The notes: generated by a model not told the origin, from the sequence alone. 21,136 nt of DNA from Acidobacteriaceae bacterium (GCA_019244945.1 JAFASD010000107.1:1-21136); one strand, 5' to 3'. Positions 1 through 8,685 are shown, numbered from the stretch's first letter. Translations and numbers: made by a program.

Positions 1-1
1 A

Positions 2-511
2 CGGGCTGCGACGGTACATCTAGGGGGATCGTTGGAGGAAATCGCCGCATCCGAGCGCGCTACATGGATGGGACAGGCTCCTCATAACCCGTACGTGCTG
101 CTCGCTCAGCAGAGTCTTTTTGATCCGACCCGCGCACCGGCAGGCAAGCATACTGTGTGGGCGTATTGTCATGTGCCGAATGGCTGGAACCGATCTGCTC
201 TTGACCAGATTGAGACCCAAATTGAGCGCTTTGCTCCGGGTTTTCGGGAATGCGTGCTCGCAAGGGCCGCTCACAATCCGCGACAAATGGAGCTATGGGA
301 TGAAAATCTGGTTGGCGGGGATGTCGTCGGGGGCGCGATGACCCCGGCCCAATTCGCACTTCGACCGACTTGGCGGCTTTACGGAACACCTTTGAAAGGC
401 GTATACCTGTGCTCTTCTTCGACCCCGCCGGCTGGCTCCGTGCATGGGATGTGCGGATATTGGGCCGCGCAGTGGGCTGTCGCAGACCTCAAAAAACGCG
501 TGGGTCGCTAA
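2..511 (+). CDS. Phytoene desaturase-like FAD-dependent oxidoreductase, C-terminal part (5' end outside window)
   Basis: The reading frame is open from the first bases of the window to the TAA at 509-511, so this is the last ~169 residues of a longer protein; the TTG at 32 is internal and not a real start. The visible part has the C-terminal signature of CrtI-like/amine-oxidase flavoproteins: TVHLGGSLEEIA, then 'WAYCHVPNGW', then an 'IERFAPGF' segment, 'VGGDVVGGAM', and the closing FAD-contact stretch 'PLKGVYLCSSSTPPAGSVHG' followed by MCGY and AA. In this family the closing stretch holds the flavin near the C terminus. The substrate cannot be told; such proteins act on carotenoids, retinoids or other hydrophobic polyenes, and many bacterial members are uncharacterised. 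The N-terminal Rossmann motif is off the window. Its stop codon overlaps that of the convergent next gene. Confidence 0.85.
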   Translation, partial: RAATVHLGGSLEEIAASERATWMGQAPHNPYVLLAQQSLFDPTRAPAGKHTVWAYCHVPNGWNRSALDQIETQIERFAPGFRECVLARAAHNPRQMELWDENLVGGDVVGGAMTPAQFALRPTWRLYGTPLKGVYLCSSSTPPAGSVHGMCGYWAAQWAVADLKKRVGR

Positions 512-1044
512 CCTTCTATTTTTTCCTTCGTGGAAACCAATTTCATATCCACCTGACCCTTGGGTGTCGTGATGTGACTCGTCCGCGTAAGCGTCTGCTT
601 GTCGTCGGAGAGCTCCCAGCGATCTTCAATAACGACATCTTCCCCTTTCGAATCCTTCTCATTCGTTCGGATCATCAATGCCGGACCGTCCCAAAAGGCC
701 TTGCTCTCCGCGTTCCGGCCGTTGATGACATTGTTGGTGATGGATCCATCGGTGAAATAACTCACGTCCGCGGTGGTTGTCTTGGCGCCAATCGTTTCCA
801 CGGTGTGGACATTCAGGGTCGGGTCGTGGTGCTCAACTACTTGAACAACCAGATCGGGCACCGCGAACCCGCGGAAATCGCTTTTGTCTTTCACCATTCG
901 CCAGCGGCCCGAAAAATCCGGGCGAGGCGGTGTAGACGGAGTCTGCGAGTAGCCGCAGAAAGGAAGAGTCAACAGCGCAATTCCGGCTATCATCGCAGAG
1001 TTTCGAAACAGGTGTCGAACAGATGAGGTGCGAAGATGTCTCAT
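508..1044 (-). CDS. Secreted lipocalin-like protein, function unknown
   Basis: 178 aa. Residues 1-17 are basic (MRHLRTSSVRHLFRN...), followed by a hydrophobic core IAGIALLTLPFCGYSQ and a Pro-rich linker, so a Sec signal peptide with cleavage near residue 33 is likely. The mature part begins 'PDFSGRWRMVKDKSDF' and continues with alternating short strands (VVEHHDPTLNVHTVE, YFTDGSITNNVINGR, AFWDGPALMIRT, DRWELSDDKQTLTRTSHI). This fits the small lipocalin-like/DUF families abundant in Acidobacteriota, in which a beta-barrel would bind an unknown ligand in the periplasm. The start is set by an ATGA overlap: its ATG (1044-1042) shares bases with the TGA of the upstream PGEFT gene, suggesting translational coupling. 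Its TAG overlaps the TAA of the convergent oxidoreductase gene. Confidence 0.75.
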   Translation of the reverse strand: MRHLRTSSVRHLFRNSAMIAGIALLTLPFCGYSQTPSTPPRPDFSGRWRMVKDKSDFRGFAVPDLVVQVVEHHDPTLNVHTVETIGAKTTTADVSYFTDGSITNNVINGRNAESKAFWDGPALMIRTNEKDSKGEDVVIEDRWELSDDKQTLTRTSHITTPKGQVDMKLVSTKEKIEG

Positions 1045-2357
1045 TTCTTGGTAGCAAAGACAAACACTATGACCAGCAAAACCGCCAATGCGGCTAAGAT
1101 CGAAAAGAAAATAAGCAGTTTCTTGTTAGCAGGAACCGGGACCGCTCCTGCGGCGCTGGGCAGCGCTGGCGGTGGAGGTGCGTGCGGAGCCGGAGGCATG
1201 TGCATTGGAGGCGGCGCCACACCCGGATTTATTGGCGGTATGGGCGCGGCGGCTGGAGGCGCTTCGTTCGTTTGTTGCGGGGCAGCTTCTCCCGTAGAAG
1301 CTGGTTGGGATCGAGCGCCCTGAACTACCTGTGTGTATTCACTCGGGCCTTTCGTCCCAACCGGGGAGGGACGCGGAGACGGCGCGTTTCGGGCTAAGGG
1401 ATCATCAGAGCTAGAAATCCGCTGCGTCGCCAGGCCGGACGGCTCCTGGATTGGCGGCAGATTCCCTTTCCCGAAAATGCGCGTATATTCTCCCGGCGCC
1501 TTTGGCGGCTCAGGCGCAGGCACCGGCATTGCCGCCGATGTTGAGAACATATCCGGCACGTCCGATTTGCCTGTCGGTGACAAAGCGCCGAGCGACGCAG
1601 GTGTCAGAGGATCTGATTTTGGTTCGCTACTGGCGCGTTCTGGTGAACGGCCCGAAAAGATCTTGGTGAATTCACCTGGTTCGGCGGACCGCTGGGGCAC
1701 GGGCTGCTGAGGCAGCGGCGGCACCGGTGTATTCGGTCTCTGAACGAAGCCGCTGGTTCGAGTGGCGCGATCGCGAGTGCGCAACAAATCCGGATTAGAC
1801 GGGCGGTCTCGCCCCCGCATCGGGTCCGGCTGCGCTGATTTTTTAGCCCCGGGCAAACCTGCCTGGAAAAATCGAGTGAACTCGCCAGGTTCTTGTTGGG
1901 CCGGTTCGGGTTTTGGCTGTTCGACCTTAGCTGAAATGACTTGCGAAGGTTCCCCGGGTACGGCTTTGGGCTCAACCAGCGCCGTATTTTGGGGCATTTC
2001 ACTTTCGACGGTCTCCCGTTTCACCCCTCCCCCGGTCTCGCCGGCTGCCTGCATTTCAAACTGCAGCCATTCGCGTAGCGACAGACATTGAGGTTCCGTC
2101 TCCGTGACTACGTGCCAGAAACCCCCTTCATCGCTGATGTCAAGTATCAGGCTCCTCGCGATGGGAGATCTGAGCAAAGCCAACGAAAGAAGCCGAAGCA
2201 GCAATATTTGCTGAGCCGAATCCTCCGCGGTCGACATGCGATGCACGAACACATTGCGGCCCGTAGTTGCCTCCTGGGCGCGGAAGGTTTGCAGGGGCCC
2301 AGGCAAGATTTGCTCGGATTGCCGATATTTGCCTCCCAAAAAATCGAGCGGTTGCAT
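1041..2357 (-). CDS. Tail-anchored Pro-rich protein with degenerate kinase-like N-lobe and four PGEFT repeats, T6SS-adjacent
   Basis: 438 aa from the ATG at 2357; a GTG at 2402 would add 15 residues. Neither start has a clear ribosome site, and the ATG is preferred because it leaves 76 rather than 31 bases to divergent tssK. Residues ~1-100 read like a protein-kinase N-lobe: a glycine-loop-like 'ILPGPLQTFRAQEATTGRNV' and a hinge-like 'FWHVVTETEPQCLSLREWLQ'. The usual lysine is absent and no C-lobe (HRD/DFG) follows, so it cannot be an active kinase as it stands. A low-complexity Pro/Ala/Ser region then carries four copies of one motif: EPGEFTRFF (156-164), EPGEFTKIF (226-234), APGEYTRIF (287-295) and the weaker GPSEYTQVV (337-345). 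A C-terminal membrane helix (~413-434, KKLLIFF...VFVFATKK) predicts a tail anchor with the bulk in the cytoplasm. Role unknown; a scaffold or regulator of the neighbouring T6SS is inferred from position. Confidence 0.75.
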   Translation of the reverse strand: MQPLDFLGGKYRQSEQILPGPLQTFRAQEATTGRNVFVHRMSTAEDSAQQILLLRLLSLALLRSPIARSLILDISDEGGFWHVVTETEPQCLSLREWLQFEMQAAGETGGGVKRETVESEMPQNTALVEPKAVPGEPSQVISAKVEQPKPEPAQQEPGEFTRFFQAGLPGAKKSAQPDPMRGRDRPSNPDLLRTRDRATRTSGFVQRPNTPVPPLPQQPVPQRSAEPGEFTKIFSGRSPERASSEPKSDPLTPASLGALSPTGKSDVPDMFSTSAAMPVPAPEPPKAPGEYTRIFGKGNLPPIQEPSGLATQRISSSDDPLARNAPSPRPSPVGTKGPSEYTQVVQGARSQPASTGEAAPQQTNEAPPAAAPIPPINPGVAPPPMHMPPAPHAPPPPALPSAAGAVPVPANKKLLIFFSILAALAVLLVIVFVFATKK

Positions 2358-2433
2358 AAAGGCGTCTGTCTCATTCTTGCACCGGTCGCCTCGGGCAGAC
2401 ACTATGATAGAGAATCGGGAAACGCATTAGGCC

Positions 2434-3792
2434 GTGAGACATCTGTCGAGAATCGTCTGGCAAGAAGGCATGTATCTGGGCCCGCATCATTTTCAAGCCC
2501 AGAGCCGATATTTCGAAGATGCTGTCCACTTTGCCGCTGATACGCTCTGGTTCAGTCCATTCGGACTGCTCGGGTACCAGCTAAACGCGGAAGCCTTACG
2601 GAACGGTACGCTTCTTCTTACGCATGCGCGAGGCCTGTTTGAAGATGGACTTCCGTTCGACATGCCCTCATCAGACCCGCTTCCGGAGCCACGGCAAGTG
2701 GAACAACTCTTTCCTCCTACCTCAGATACTTTGATGAGCTATCTGGCCGTCCCGAAACGCAAACTACTGGGCGGCAACTGCGCTTTGGATTCCGGCTCGA
2801 ATGCAAACGGCACTCGTTACGTTGCCGAAGAACGGCCGGTCTTCGATGAGATTACCGGCGGTGACGAAAAACCTGTGCGCTTTGGCCGGAAGAACATCCG
2901 ATTTTTGTTTGAAGGCGAAAACGGCAACGAGTATCAGCTCCTTCCGCTTGCCCGTATTCTGCGTGATGGAGCGGGACATTTCATCTTCGATGAGAAGTTT
3001 ATTCCACCCGTTATCCGTTTCAATGCTAGTGAAACGTTGATGGGAATCGTTCGGCGACTGATCGAAATCCTCACGCAAAAAAATACATCATTTACCGGGG
3101 CGATTACCGGCTATGACCGCCAGCAAAGCGGGATGTCAGCACAGCAAACGCAGACCTTCTGGTTTCTTCATGCAGTGAACAGCGGACTGGCGGCGCTCCG
3201 TCATCTTTATCTCTCCAAGCAAGGACATCCCGAAGAGCTGTACATGGAAATGCTGCGCCTAGGGGGCGCGTTATGTACGTTTGGCCTGGATTCATCGGCT
3301 GCGAATCTGCCCCTTTATGATCACCTGGATTTGCAGGCCTGCTTTGAGACGTTGGACATCCACATTCGTGAACATCTGGAACTCGTCGTTCCGACCAATT
3401 GCATTTCCGTGAAGCTGGATCAGGTGGACCGGTATTTCTGGGAAGCTGATTTGAAAGACTCGCGATTCTTTGGACAATGCAGGTGGTTTTTCTCTGCGGC
3501 CTCCGATATCGGGGAGGCAGAGTTAATTACTGGTATTCCAGCTTTGGTAAAGGTCTGCTCAGCTCGTTTCGTTCCCGAGCTTGTGAAGAGAGCCTTGCCC
3601 GGCCTTCGTCTGACGCACGTTGCCACTCCGCCGGCCTCGCTTTCTCCCCGGATCACCAATCAGTATTTCTCGATTGTGCGAAGTGGACCTTGCTGGGATC
3701 ACCTGATGGAGACGCGCAGAGTCGGAATTTACATTCCAGGTGACATTCCGCGTCCCGATTTGGAACTTCTCGTGCTGCTCGAATCATCCTGA
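2434..3792 (+). CDS. tssK: Type VI secretion baseplate protein TssK
   Basis: 452 aa, close to the usual ~445. TssK is the trimeric adaptor that links the T6SS baseplate to the membrane complex through TssL and TssM. The N terminus 'RIVWQEGMYLGPHHFQ' (residues 6-21) is the family hallmark (usually W-x-EGMFLxPQHFQ). Further family features are 'PEELYMEMLRLGGALCTF' in the middle and a C-terminal shoulder/head region with 'LDQVDRYFWEADLKDSRFF' and 'PPASLSPRITNQYFSI'. The start must be the GTG at 2434: an in-frame TAG sits at 2428-2430 and the next in-frame ATG lies inside the conserved motif. Upstream Shine-Dalgarno matches are weak (GGGA at 2417-2420). It is followed 4 bases later by tssL, so K-L-M form one operon. 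Confidence 0.93.
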   Translation: MRHLSRIVWQEGMYLGPHHFQAQSRYFEDAVHFAADTLWFSPFGLLGYQLNAEALRNGTLLLTHARGLFEDGLPFDMPSSDPLPEPRQVEQLFPPTSDTLMSYLAVPKRKLLGGNCALDSGSNANGTRYVAEERPVFDEITGGDEKPVRFGRKNIRFLFEGENGNEYQLLPLARILRDGAGHFIFDEKFIPPVIRFNASETLMGIVRRLIEILTQKNTSFTGAITGYDRQQSGMSAQQTQTFWFLHAVNSGLAALRHLYLSKQGHPEELYMEMLRLGGALCTFGLDSSAANLPLYDHLDLQACFETLDIHIREHLELVVPTNCISVKLDQVDRYFWEADLKDSRFFGQCRWFFSAASDIGEAELITGIPALVKVCSARFVPELVKRALPGLRLTHVATPPASLSPRITNQYFSIVRSGPCWDHLMETRRVGIYIPGDIPRPDLELLVLLESS

Positions 3793-3796
3793 GAAC

Positions 3797-4534
3797 ATGG
3801 CCACCATCCCACAAACCCCGCCCGCGCCTGGTGGACCGCAGTTACCCAAACGCGCGGACAATCTTCCGCTTGTGTTTCAGGAAGTCTTAACGGTGATAGT
3901 GCGATTGCGGGCAAACCGGCAGCGCGTCGGTGATCTGGAATCATTTCGCGTGCAGATCCGTGGCGCTTTGAAAACAGCAGAGCAGGAAGGTTTGCGGCGC
4001 GGCTACACAATGGAAGATCTTCGCGTCGCCGTATTTGCGATCGTCGCATTCCTCGATGAATCTATCCTCAACTCGCAGAATCGAATTTTTGCCGATTGGC
4101 CCCGAAAACCACTGCAGGAAGAGCTATTCGGCGTTCAACTCGCCGGCGAAATATTCTTTCGAAACGTGGAGCGTTTGCTGGGCCGCCCGGACTCCGAAGC
4201 GCTTGCCGATTTGCTGGAACTGCATCAACTCTGTTTGCTCCTCGGGTTTCGCGGGAAATATAGCGCGAGCGGCACAGCCGAGATTCGATCGATTCTCGGG
4301 CAGATTGAGGAAAAAATTCGCCGCATTCGCACCGTTCCGGCACCGGCTTGGCAGATAGCGCCGCAGGTAATTCAGTCTTCGAGTGACAAGTGGCTTCCCG
4401 TTTTGAAATGGATTGCGGTTGCCTGCGTTGTCCTGGCGCTCGTGCTATTCGTAGCATTCAAAATCTCCCTGTCCTCGGCGGCTAGCGAATTGCGTAGCAT
4501 TGCCGACGCACTGCCTACTTCGAGTGCACGATGA
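3797..4534 (+). CDS. tssL: Type VI secretion membrane-complex protein TssL (DotU/IcmH family)
   Basis: 245 aa from the ATG at 3797, four bases after the tssK stop; the frame is open further upstream only inside tssK. TssL is an inner-membrane protein whose cytoplasmic helical domain contacts TssK and TssM. The DotU signature is clear: 'VFAIVAFLDESIL' (79-91), W101 with 'PLQEELFG' (105-112), 'GEIFF' (117-121) and 'LGFRGKY' (149-155). One C-terminal transmembrane helix lies at ~204-222 (WIAVACVVLALVLFVAF), as expected for this tail-anchored protein, with only a short periplasmic tail. There is no OmpA-like peptidoglycan-binding extension, so this is the short form. The N-terminal ~20 residues are Pro-rich. 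Its TGA overlaps the tssM ATG (ATGA), implying coupled translation. Confidence 0.92.
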   Translation: MATIPQTPPAPGGPQLPKRADNLPLVFQEVLTVIVRLRANRQRVGDLESFRVQIRGALKTAEQEGLRRGYTMEDLRVAVFAIVAFLDESILNSQNRIFADWPRKPLQEELFGVQLAGEIFFRNVERLLGRPDSEALADLLELHQLCLLLGFRGKYSASGTAEIRSILGQIEEKIRRIRTVPAPAWQIAPQVIQSSSDKWLPVLKWIAVACVVLALVLFVAFKISLSSAASELRSIADALPTSSAR

Positions 4535-7500
4535 AAATCCCTCGGTCCACTTGGATCGCCATAGCCGTTCTGATTGCCTGGCTCGTACTGGCCTGGTATC
4601 TTGGCTCGTGGTTGGGACTTCGCCCCCCCGCTCTCTACTACCTGCGAGGCGGGTTATGGTTGCTCGGTTTCGCTGGATTTGCCGGCTTTCTGCTGCTTGG
4701 CCCGAAACAGCAGAGTGATGCGGCTCAAAGCGGAGCCTCAGCCGAAATCGAATACAACTTTGCCGAAGCGTTAAAGCGAATGCGGGCAGCCCGCGGCGTC
4801 AAACAACTCGGCACCCTCCCGGCGGTATTCCTGATCGGTGATTCTGGTTCTGCGAAAACGAGTGTTCTTGCGAAATCGGGGATCGAGCCCGAATTGCTCG
4901 CTGGGCATGCATATCAGGAGCATGTAATAGCGCCTACGCGCACTGTAAATCTTTGGTTCGCGCGCGAGACGCTGTTCATCGACCCAGCTGGAAACGTGAT
5001 CGGCGATCCCGCCGCACGCAAGAAACTTGTCGCAAAGTTTCCCGCTGTTCGAATAAACGCCATCATGGCGGCAAAGACTCCGCCTGCACGCACAGTCGTC
5101 TTCACGGTCGATTGCGAAACCTTTCTGCAGGCAGGCGGGGCCGAGGCGCTCGCCGCAAAGGCGCGGCAATTTCAGACCATTCTTTCGGAACTATCCCAAC
5201 AGCTCGGATCCAGCTTTCCCGTCTATGTTCTTTTCACTAAAACGGACAAGATTCCGTATTTCCGCGATTTTGTCGAAAATTTCACCGAAGCAGAAGCCTC
5301 AGAGATCTTCGGGGTGACGCTCCCATTGCAAACGGACCAGGGTCGCGGCGTGTATGCCGAACAGCAGACGCGCCGACTTACGGAAGCCTTCCAGGATCTC
5401 TATTATTCGCTCTGCGACAAGAGGCCGAACTATCTCGCGCGCGAACACGATGCGCCCAAGCTTCCGAACATTTACGAATTTCCGCGTGAGTTCGCGAAGC
5501 TGCGGCCGTTGCTGGTCCAGTTTCTTGTGGACCTCTGCCGTCCTAGCCAGTTGGGTACCACACCATTTCTCCGCGGATTCTATTTCACCGGCGTTCGTCC
5601 GGTTACGATGACGGACCTTGCGCCTGCCGTACAAGTCCCTGAAGTCGAGGAACAGAGCTTCGATGCGGGGGCAACGCGGATATTCACTTCTCGGGCCGGC
5701 CGTAGCGCTCTGGTGGAAGCTCAGGCCGGAGAAGTGGGCGCGCGCAAGGTGCCGCAGTGGGTTTTCCTCGGACATCTGTTCTCAGACGTTATCCTTGCCG
5801 ATCGCCCCGCAGCCACCATCACGCAGCAAAACGTAAAGCTCGATTTTGCGCGCCGTCTTCTGCTTGGGGCTGTATCCGCGCTCGCGCTTTTAATTGCAGT
5901 TTGGTGGATCGTATCCTACAGCAACAATCGCGCTCTGGTACGCGAAGCAGTGGATGCCGCACGTACGGTCTCTTCCACTCCCCTGCCTACTGGCCAACTC
6001 GCCTCCCTGGATTCGCTTCAACGCCTTACGCAGGTTAAAAATACTTTGGCGCGCCTGAATACCTATCACAAGCAAGGTGCTCCGTTGGAATATGGCGCTT
6101 TCCTGTACGCGGGCGATGCGATTCGGGAGCCGCTCCGAGCGACGTATTACGCGCTGTTCCGCAAACTTCTTCTGGCGCCAACCCAGCAAACGCTTATCGG
6201 AATCTGCGATAAACCCGCCGCCTATGACGCTCAGGGCTACAGCTATCTCTACAACGCTCTGAAAGCATATTTGATCACCACGGACCACCCCAAAAAGAGT
6301 ACGGTCGATTTCTTGTCGCCCGTTCTGCTACTCCACTGGCAGCAAGATCAACAGGTGGATGAGGCTCGCCGAAAGCTGGCGGCGGAAAACTTCGAATTCT
6401 ACGCAGCGGACCTGCCAACTGCCAATCCATATCCCAGCCCCAGACTCTCGACTCCAGACTCCACAGCAGTGGACACTGCGCGGGATTATCTGAAGCGATC
6501 TAAGCAAGAAGACCGTATTTACCAGGCGCTGCTGGGCGAAGCAGGCAAAGGACAGAAGCCAGTCATCTTCAATGTGGATTACCCCGGCTCGGCGGAAACA
6601 GTACGGAACAGCTATCGGGTGGACCCGGCGTACACAAAGGGCGGGTATGCGCGATTCCGCACGGAATTGGAAGATCCGAACCGGTTTTTGCGTGGCGAAG
6701 AGTGGGTCTTGGGAGAGCCGATCAATGCAGCCCAAGACCGGCAGCAGCTTAAACAAGATCTCTCGCGGCACTATGATCAGGATTTCGTCAAAACCTGGCA
6801 AGCCTATCTGAATGCGACATCCGTCGTTGGCTACCAAAATGTTCCGGACGCGGCCATTAAGTTGGATAAATTGAGCAGTCCGGATTCTTCGCTCCTCCGT
6901 GTATTCTGCTTGGCCTCTGAGAACACAGCCGAAAATAAGGCTGCAAGCGAGGCTTTGCAACCCGTGCAATTCGTAACACCTCCCGGCTGCTCGCAAAAAC
7001 TCGTCGCTCAAGCCAATAATCCATACATGCAAAGTTTGATCGCCCTGAAGACAGCGCTTCAGACAGTCGGGCGCATCGAAACTGCAGATCCGAATAACGT
7101 GACCGCTGCAAATACCAACGCAAATCAGGCGGAAACTACCGTGAGCAACTTGCGGTTCGGATTTACGCTGGATCCCGGCGATCCGAAGGGTACCGTCATG
7201 GCAAAAACCACTCAGCTTTTAGACGACCCGATTGCTCGCGTGCCGCCGCTCTTGAAAGGTGCGGGCGCGGGTCCGGTTAATGGAGCGGCCGGCGGGATGT
7301 GCGCTGCCATGAATCAGATGTTCAACAAATATCCCTTCAATCCGAAATCGACCCAGGATGCAACTTTGGAGGAGCTAAACACCTTTCTGAAACCGCCAGA
7401 CGGGCAGCTTTGGCAATTCGTGAATAACACTTTGAAGCAGTATGTAGTGCTTCAAGGAACTGACTATGCGCCGGCTCCGGGTCAGCAGATTTCTGTGACA

Positions 7501-7989
7501 CCGGTGTTTCTCCGGTTTCTGAACCATGCGAAACACATGTCCGACGCGATTTATAAAGGCGGCCCTCAGCCTAATCTGACGTTCGCGATGCAGCCGCTTC
7601 CAACTCCAGACGTCAGTCACGTCACGCTTACCATCGATGGCCAGACGCTGAGTACAGATTTGCAGACTGCGAGGCCCCAGAATTTCACGTGGCCCGGCAC
7701 GCAGCAAAACGCCCGCCTGCTGGTAAGATTTGGCGCGGGCGGTCTGGACACGCAAATCGACGATAAGGCCGGTACTTGGGCCATTTGGCATTTACTCGAT
7801 ACAGCCGAACGCTGGCTGCCTGCCGGAAGTCAGTACCAGATGGAATGGGTGCAGAAGACGTCCGCCGGTCCGGAGATGATCAACGGTCACACGGCGGCAG
7901 TAAAGTTCAGTCTGGACCCTCAAGGCTCGCAGGTCTTCGCTCCGCATTACTTCAGCGGAATGAGTTGTCCTTCGAAAGCCGTCCAGTAG
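4531..7989 (+). CDS. tssM: Type VI secretion membrane-complex protein TssM (IcmF family)
   Basis: 1152 aa, a normal length for the family. TssM spans the inner membrane and reaches through the periplasm to TssJ. Two N-terminal membrane helices (~8-28 and ~38-57) lead into a cytoplasmic NTPase-like domain with the P-loop 'GDSGSAKT' (103-110), a Walker-B-like 'ETLFIDPAG' (146-154) and 'LFTKTDK' (234-240). A third helix at ~442-463 (LLLGAVSALALLIAVWWIV) precedes the large periplasmic part. Near the end, 'GTWAIWHLLDTAERW' matches the IcmF C-terminal core, followed by 'VFAPHYFSGMSCP'. The P-loop has Ala where the canonical GxxxxGK[ST] has the second Gly. The gene starts in an ATGA overlap with tssL. 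It ends three bases before the convergent RES toxin gene, leaving no room for a dedicated terminator. Confidence 0.94.
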   Translation: MKIPRSTWIAIAVLIAWLVLAWYLGSWLGLRPPALYYLRGGLWLLGFAGFAGFLLLGPKQQSDAAQSGASAEIEYNFAEALKRMRAARGVKQLGTLPAVFLIGDSGSAKTSVLAKSGIEPELLAGHAYQEHVIAPTRTVNLWFARETLFIDPAGNVIGDPAARKKLVAKFPAVRINAIMAAKTPPARTVVFTVDCETFLQAGGAEALAAKARQFQTILSELSQQLGSSFPVYVLFTKTDKIPYFRDFVENFTEAEASEIFGVTLPLQTDQGRGVYAEQQTRRLTEAFQDLYYSLCDKRPNYLAREHDAPKLPNIYEFPREFAKLRPLLVQFLVDLCRPSQLGTTPFLRGFYFTGVRPVTMTDLAPAVQVPEVEEQSFDAGATRIFTSRAGRSALVEAQAGEVGARKVPQWVFLGHLFSDVILADRPAATITQQNVKLDFARRLLLGAVSALALLIAVWWIVSYSNNRALVREAVDAARTVSSTPLPTGQLASLDSLQRLTQVKNTLARLNTYHKQGAPLEYGAFLYAGDAIREPLRATYYALFRKLLLAPTQQTLIGICDKPAAYDAQGYSYLYNALKAYLITTDHPKKSTVDFLSPVLLLHWQQDQQVDEARRKLAAENFEFYAADLPTANPYPSPRLSTPDSTAVDTARDYLKRSKQEDRIYQALLGEAGKGQKPVIFNVDYPGSAETVRNSYRVDPAYTKGGYARFRTELEDPNRFLRGEEWVLGEPINAAQDRQQLKQDLSRHYDQDFVKTWQAYLNATSVVGYQNVPDAAIKLDKLSSPDSSLLRVFCLASENTAENKAASEALQPVQFVTPPGCSQKLVAQANNPYMQSLIALKTALQTVGRIETADPNNVTAANTNANQAETTVSNLRFGFTLDPGDPKGTVMAKTTQLLDDPIARVPPLLKGAGAGPVNGAAGGMCAAMNQMFNKYPFNPKSTQDATLEELNTFLKPPDGQLWQFVNNTLKQYVVLQGTDYAPAPGQQISVTPVFLRFLNHAKHMSDAIYKGGPQPNLTFAMQPLPTPDVSHVTLTIDGQTLSTDLQTARPQNFTWPGTQQNARLLVRFGAGGLDTQIDDKAGTWAIWHLLDTAERWLPAGSQYQMEWVQKTSAGPEMINGHTAAVKFSLDPQGSQVFAPHYFSGMSCPSKAVQ

Positions 7990-7992
7990 CCG

Positions 7993-8685
7993 CTACGCCA
8001 GTTTCCGCACTGCGGGTACCCGGGAGCCACTCCAGCGGTATTCAAAATGCGAGCTTTCGCGTACATGCTTCACCAGCTTGGGCCGGAAACAAGCAATGCA
8101 TTCGCCCGAAGGATCGCGAACGCTGCGGTAGAGAATGCCGTTTGATCCCGCCTCAAACAACTTGCGCCCGAATGCTTGTGAATGGATGTAGCTGCGCGGG
8201 TCGTAGAGCGGCTCGAATTCAGGGTGGTGTTCCCGGATATCTTCGAAGATCGCTTTGAAATCTGCCAGGTACGCGCGCATCTGAACAAAGGTATCGAATA
8301 CTCCGATTTCGGCGAGTTCTTGCGTTCGATGGTAGATTACTTCGGCGTGAGCGGTAGAAATTGTGCGGGAAGCGTACCAGGCGCCTCGATCGGCTCCGCT
8401 GAATCGCGCACCACCCACCCGAGGATGGCAGAAAGCTGCCATAATCACCGAAGCCATCGGCTTGCCTACTACCCATTCCTGGCGCGGCAGGCGATGAAGA
8501 AGGCCGATTTCCGTTGAGATACGATCGTTTGTCCAGGTTTCCAGTTCAATGATTGCATCGAGATCGCCAGGAGAAGCGATCAGGTCCAGAATCCCCACCG
8601 TGGGATACCGTGTCGGCACAAGCCGAAAGGTTGCCGTCAGGCTGGCGGGAATTTTCGGGACAGCGATCTCAGCCACGACGGCCAT
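7993..8685 (-). CDS. RES-domain toxin (NAD+-degrading family) of a type II toxin-antitoxin system
   Basis: 230 aa from the ATG at 8685; a TTG at 8718 would add 11 residues and is unlikely. RES proteins share an ADP-ribosyltransferase-like fold, and characterised members kill by depleting NAD+. The conserved residues are visible: Arg94 in 'GGARFSGADRGAWYAS' (the GRWN-type position), Tyr104 in the same stretch, Glu115 in 'AHAEVIYH', and Ser188 in 'SNGILYRSVRDPSGECIACF'. All four named positions are present, so the domain looks intact rather than decayed. The gene overlaps the end of the upstream antitoxin gene by 17 bases in another frame, typical of co-translated antitoxin-toxin pairs. It is convergent with tssM (3-base gap). 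A T6SS-effector role is possible by position but the adjacent antitoxin argues for a classical module. Confidence 0.88.
   Translation of the reverse strand: MAVVAEIAVPKIPASLTATFRLVPTRYPTVGILDLIASPGDLDAIIELETWTNDRISTEIGLLHRLPRQEWVVGKPMASVIMAAFCHPRVGGARFSGADRGAWYASRTISTAHAEVIYHRTQELAEIGVFDTFVQMRAYLADFKAIFEDIREHHPEFEPLYDPRSYIHSQAFGRKLFEAGSNGILYRSVRDPSGECIACFRPKLVKHVRESSHFEYRWSGSRVPAVRKLA

Noticed and set aside
370..1026. 218-aa plus-strand frame
   Set aside because: It runs antisense across the end of the oxidoreductase gene and the lipocalin-like gene, is Arg/Val-rich, and has no recognisable domain.
1036..1323. Gly/Ala-rich plus-strand frame
   Set aside because: It is the complement of the Pro/Ala-rich linker of the PGEFT gene; low-complexity shadow.
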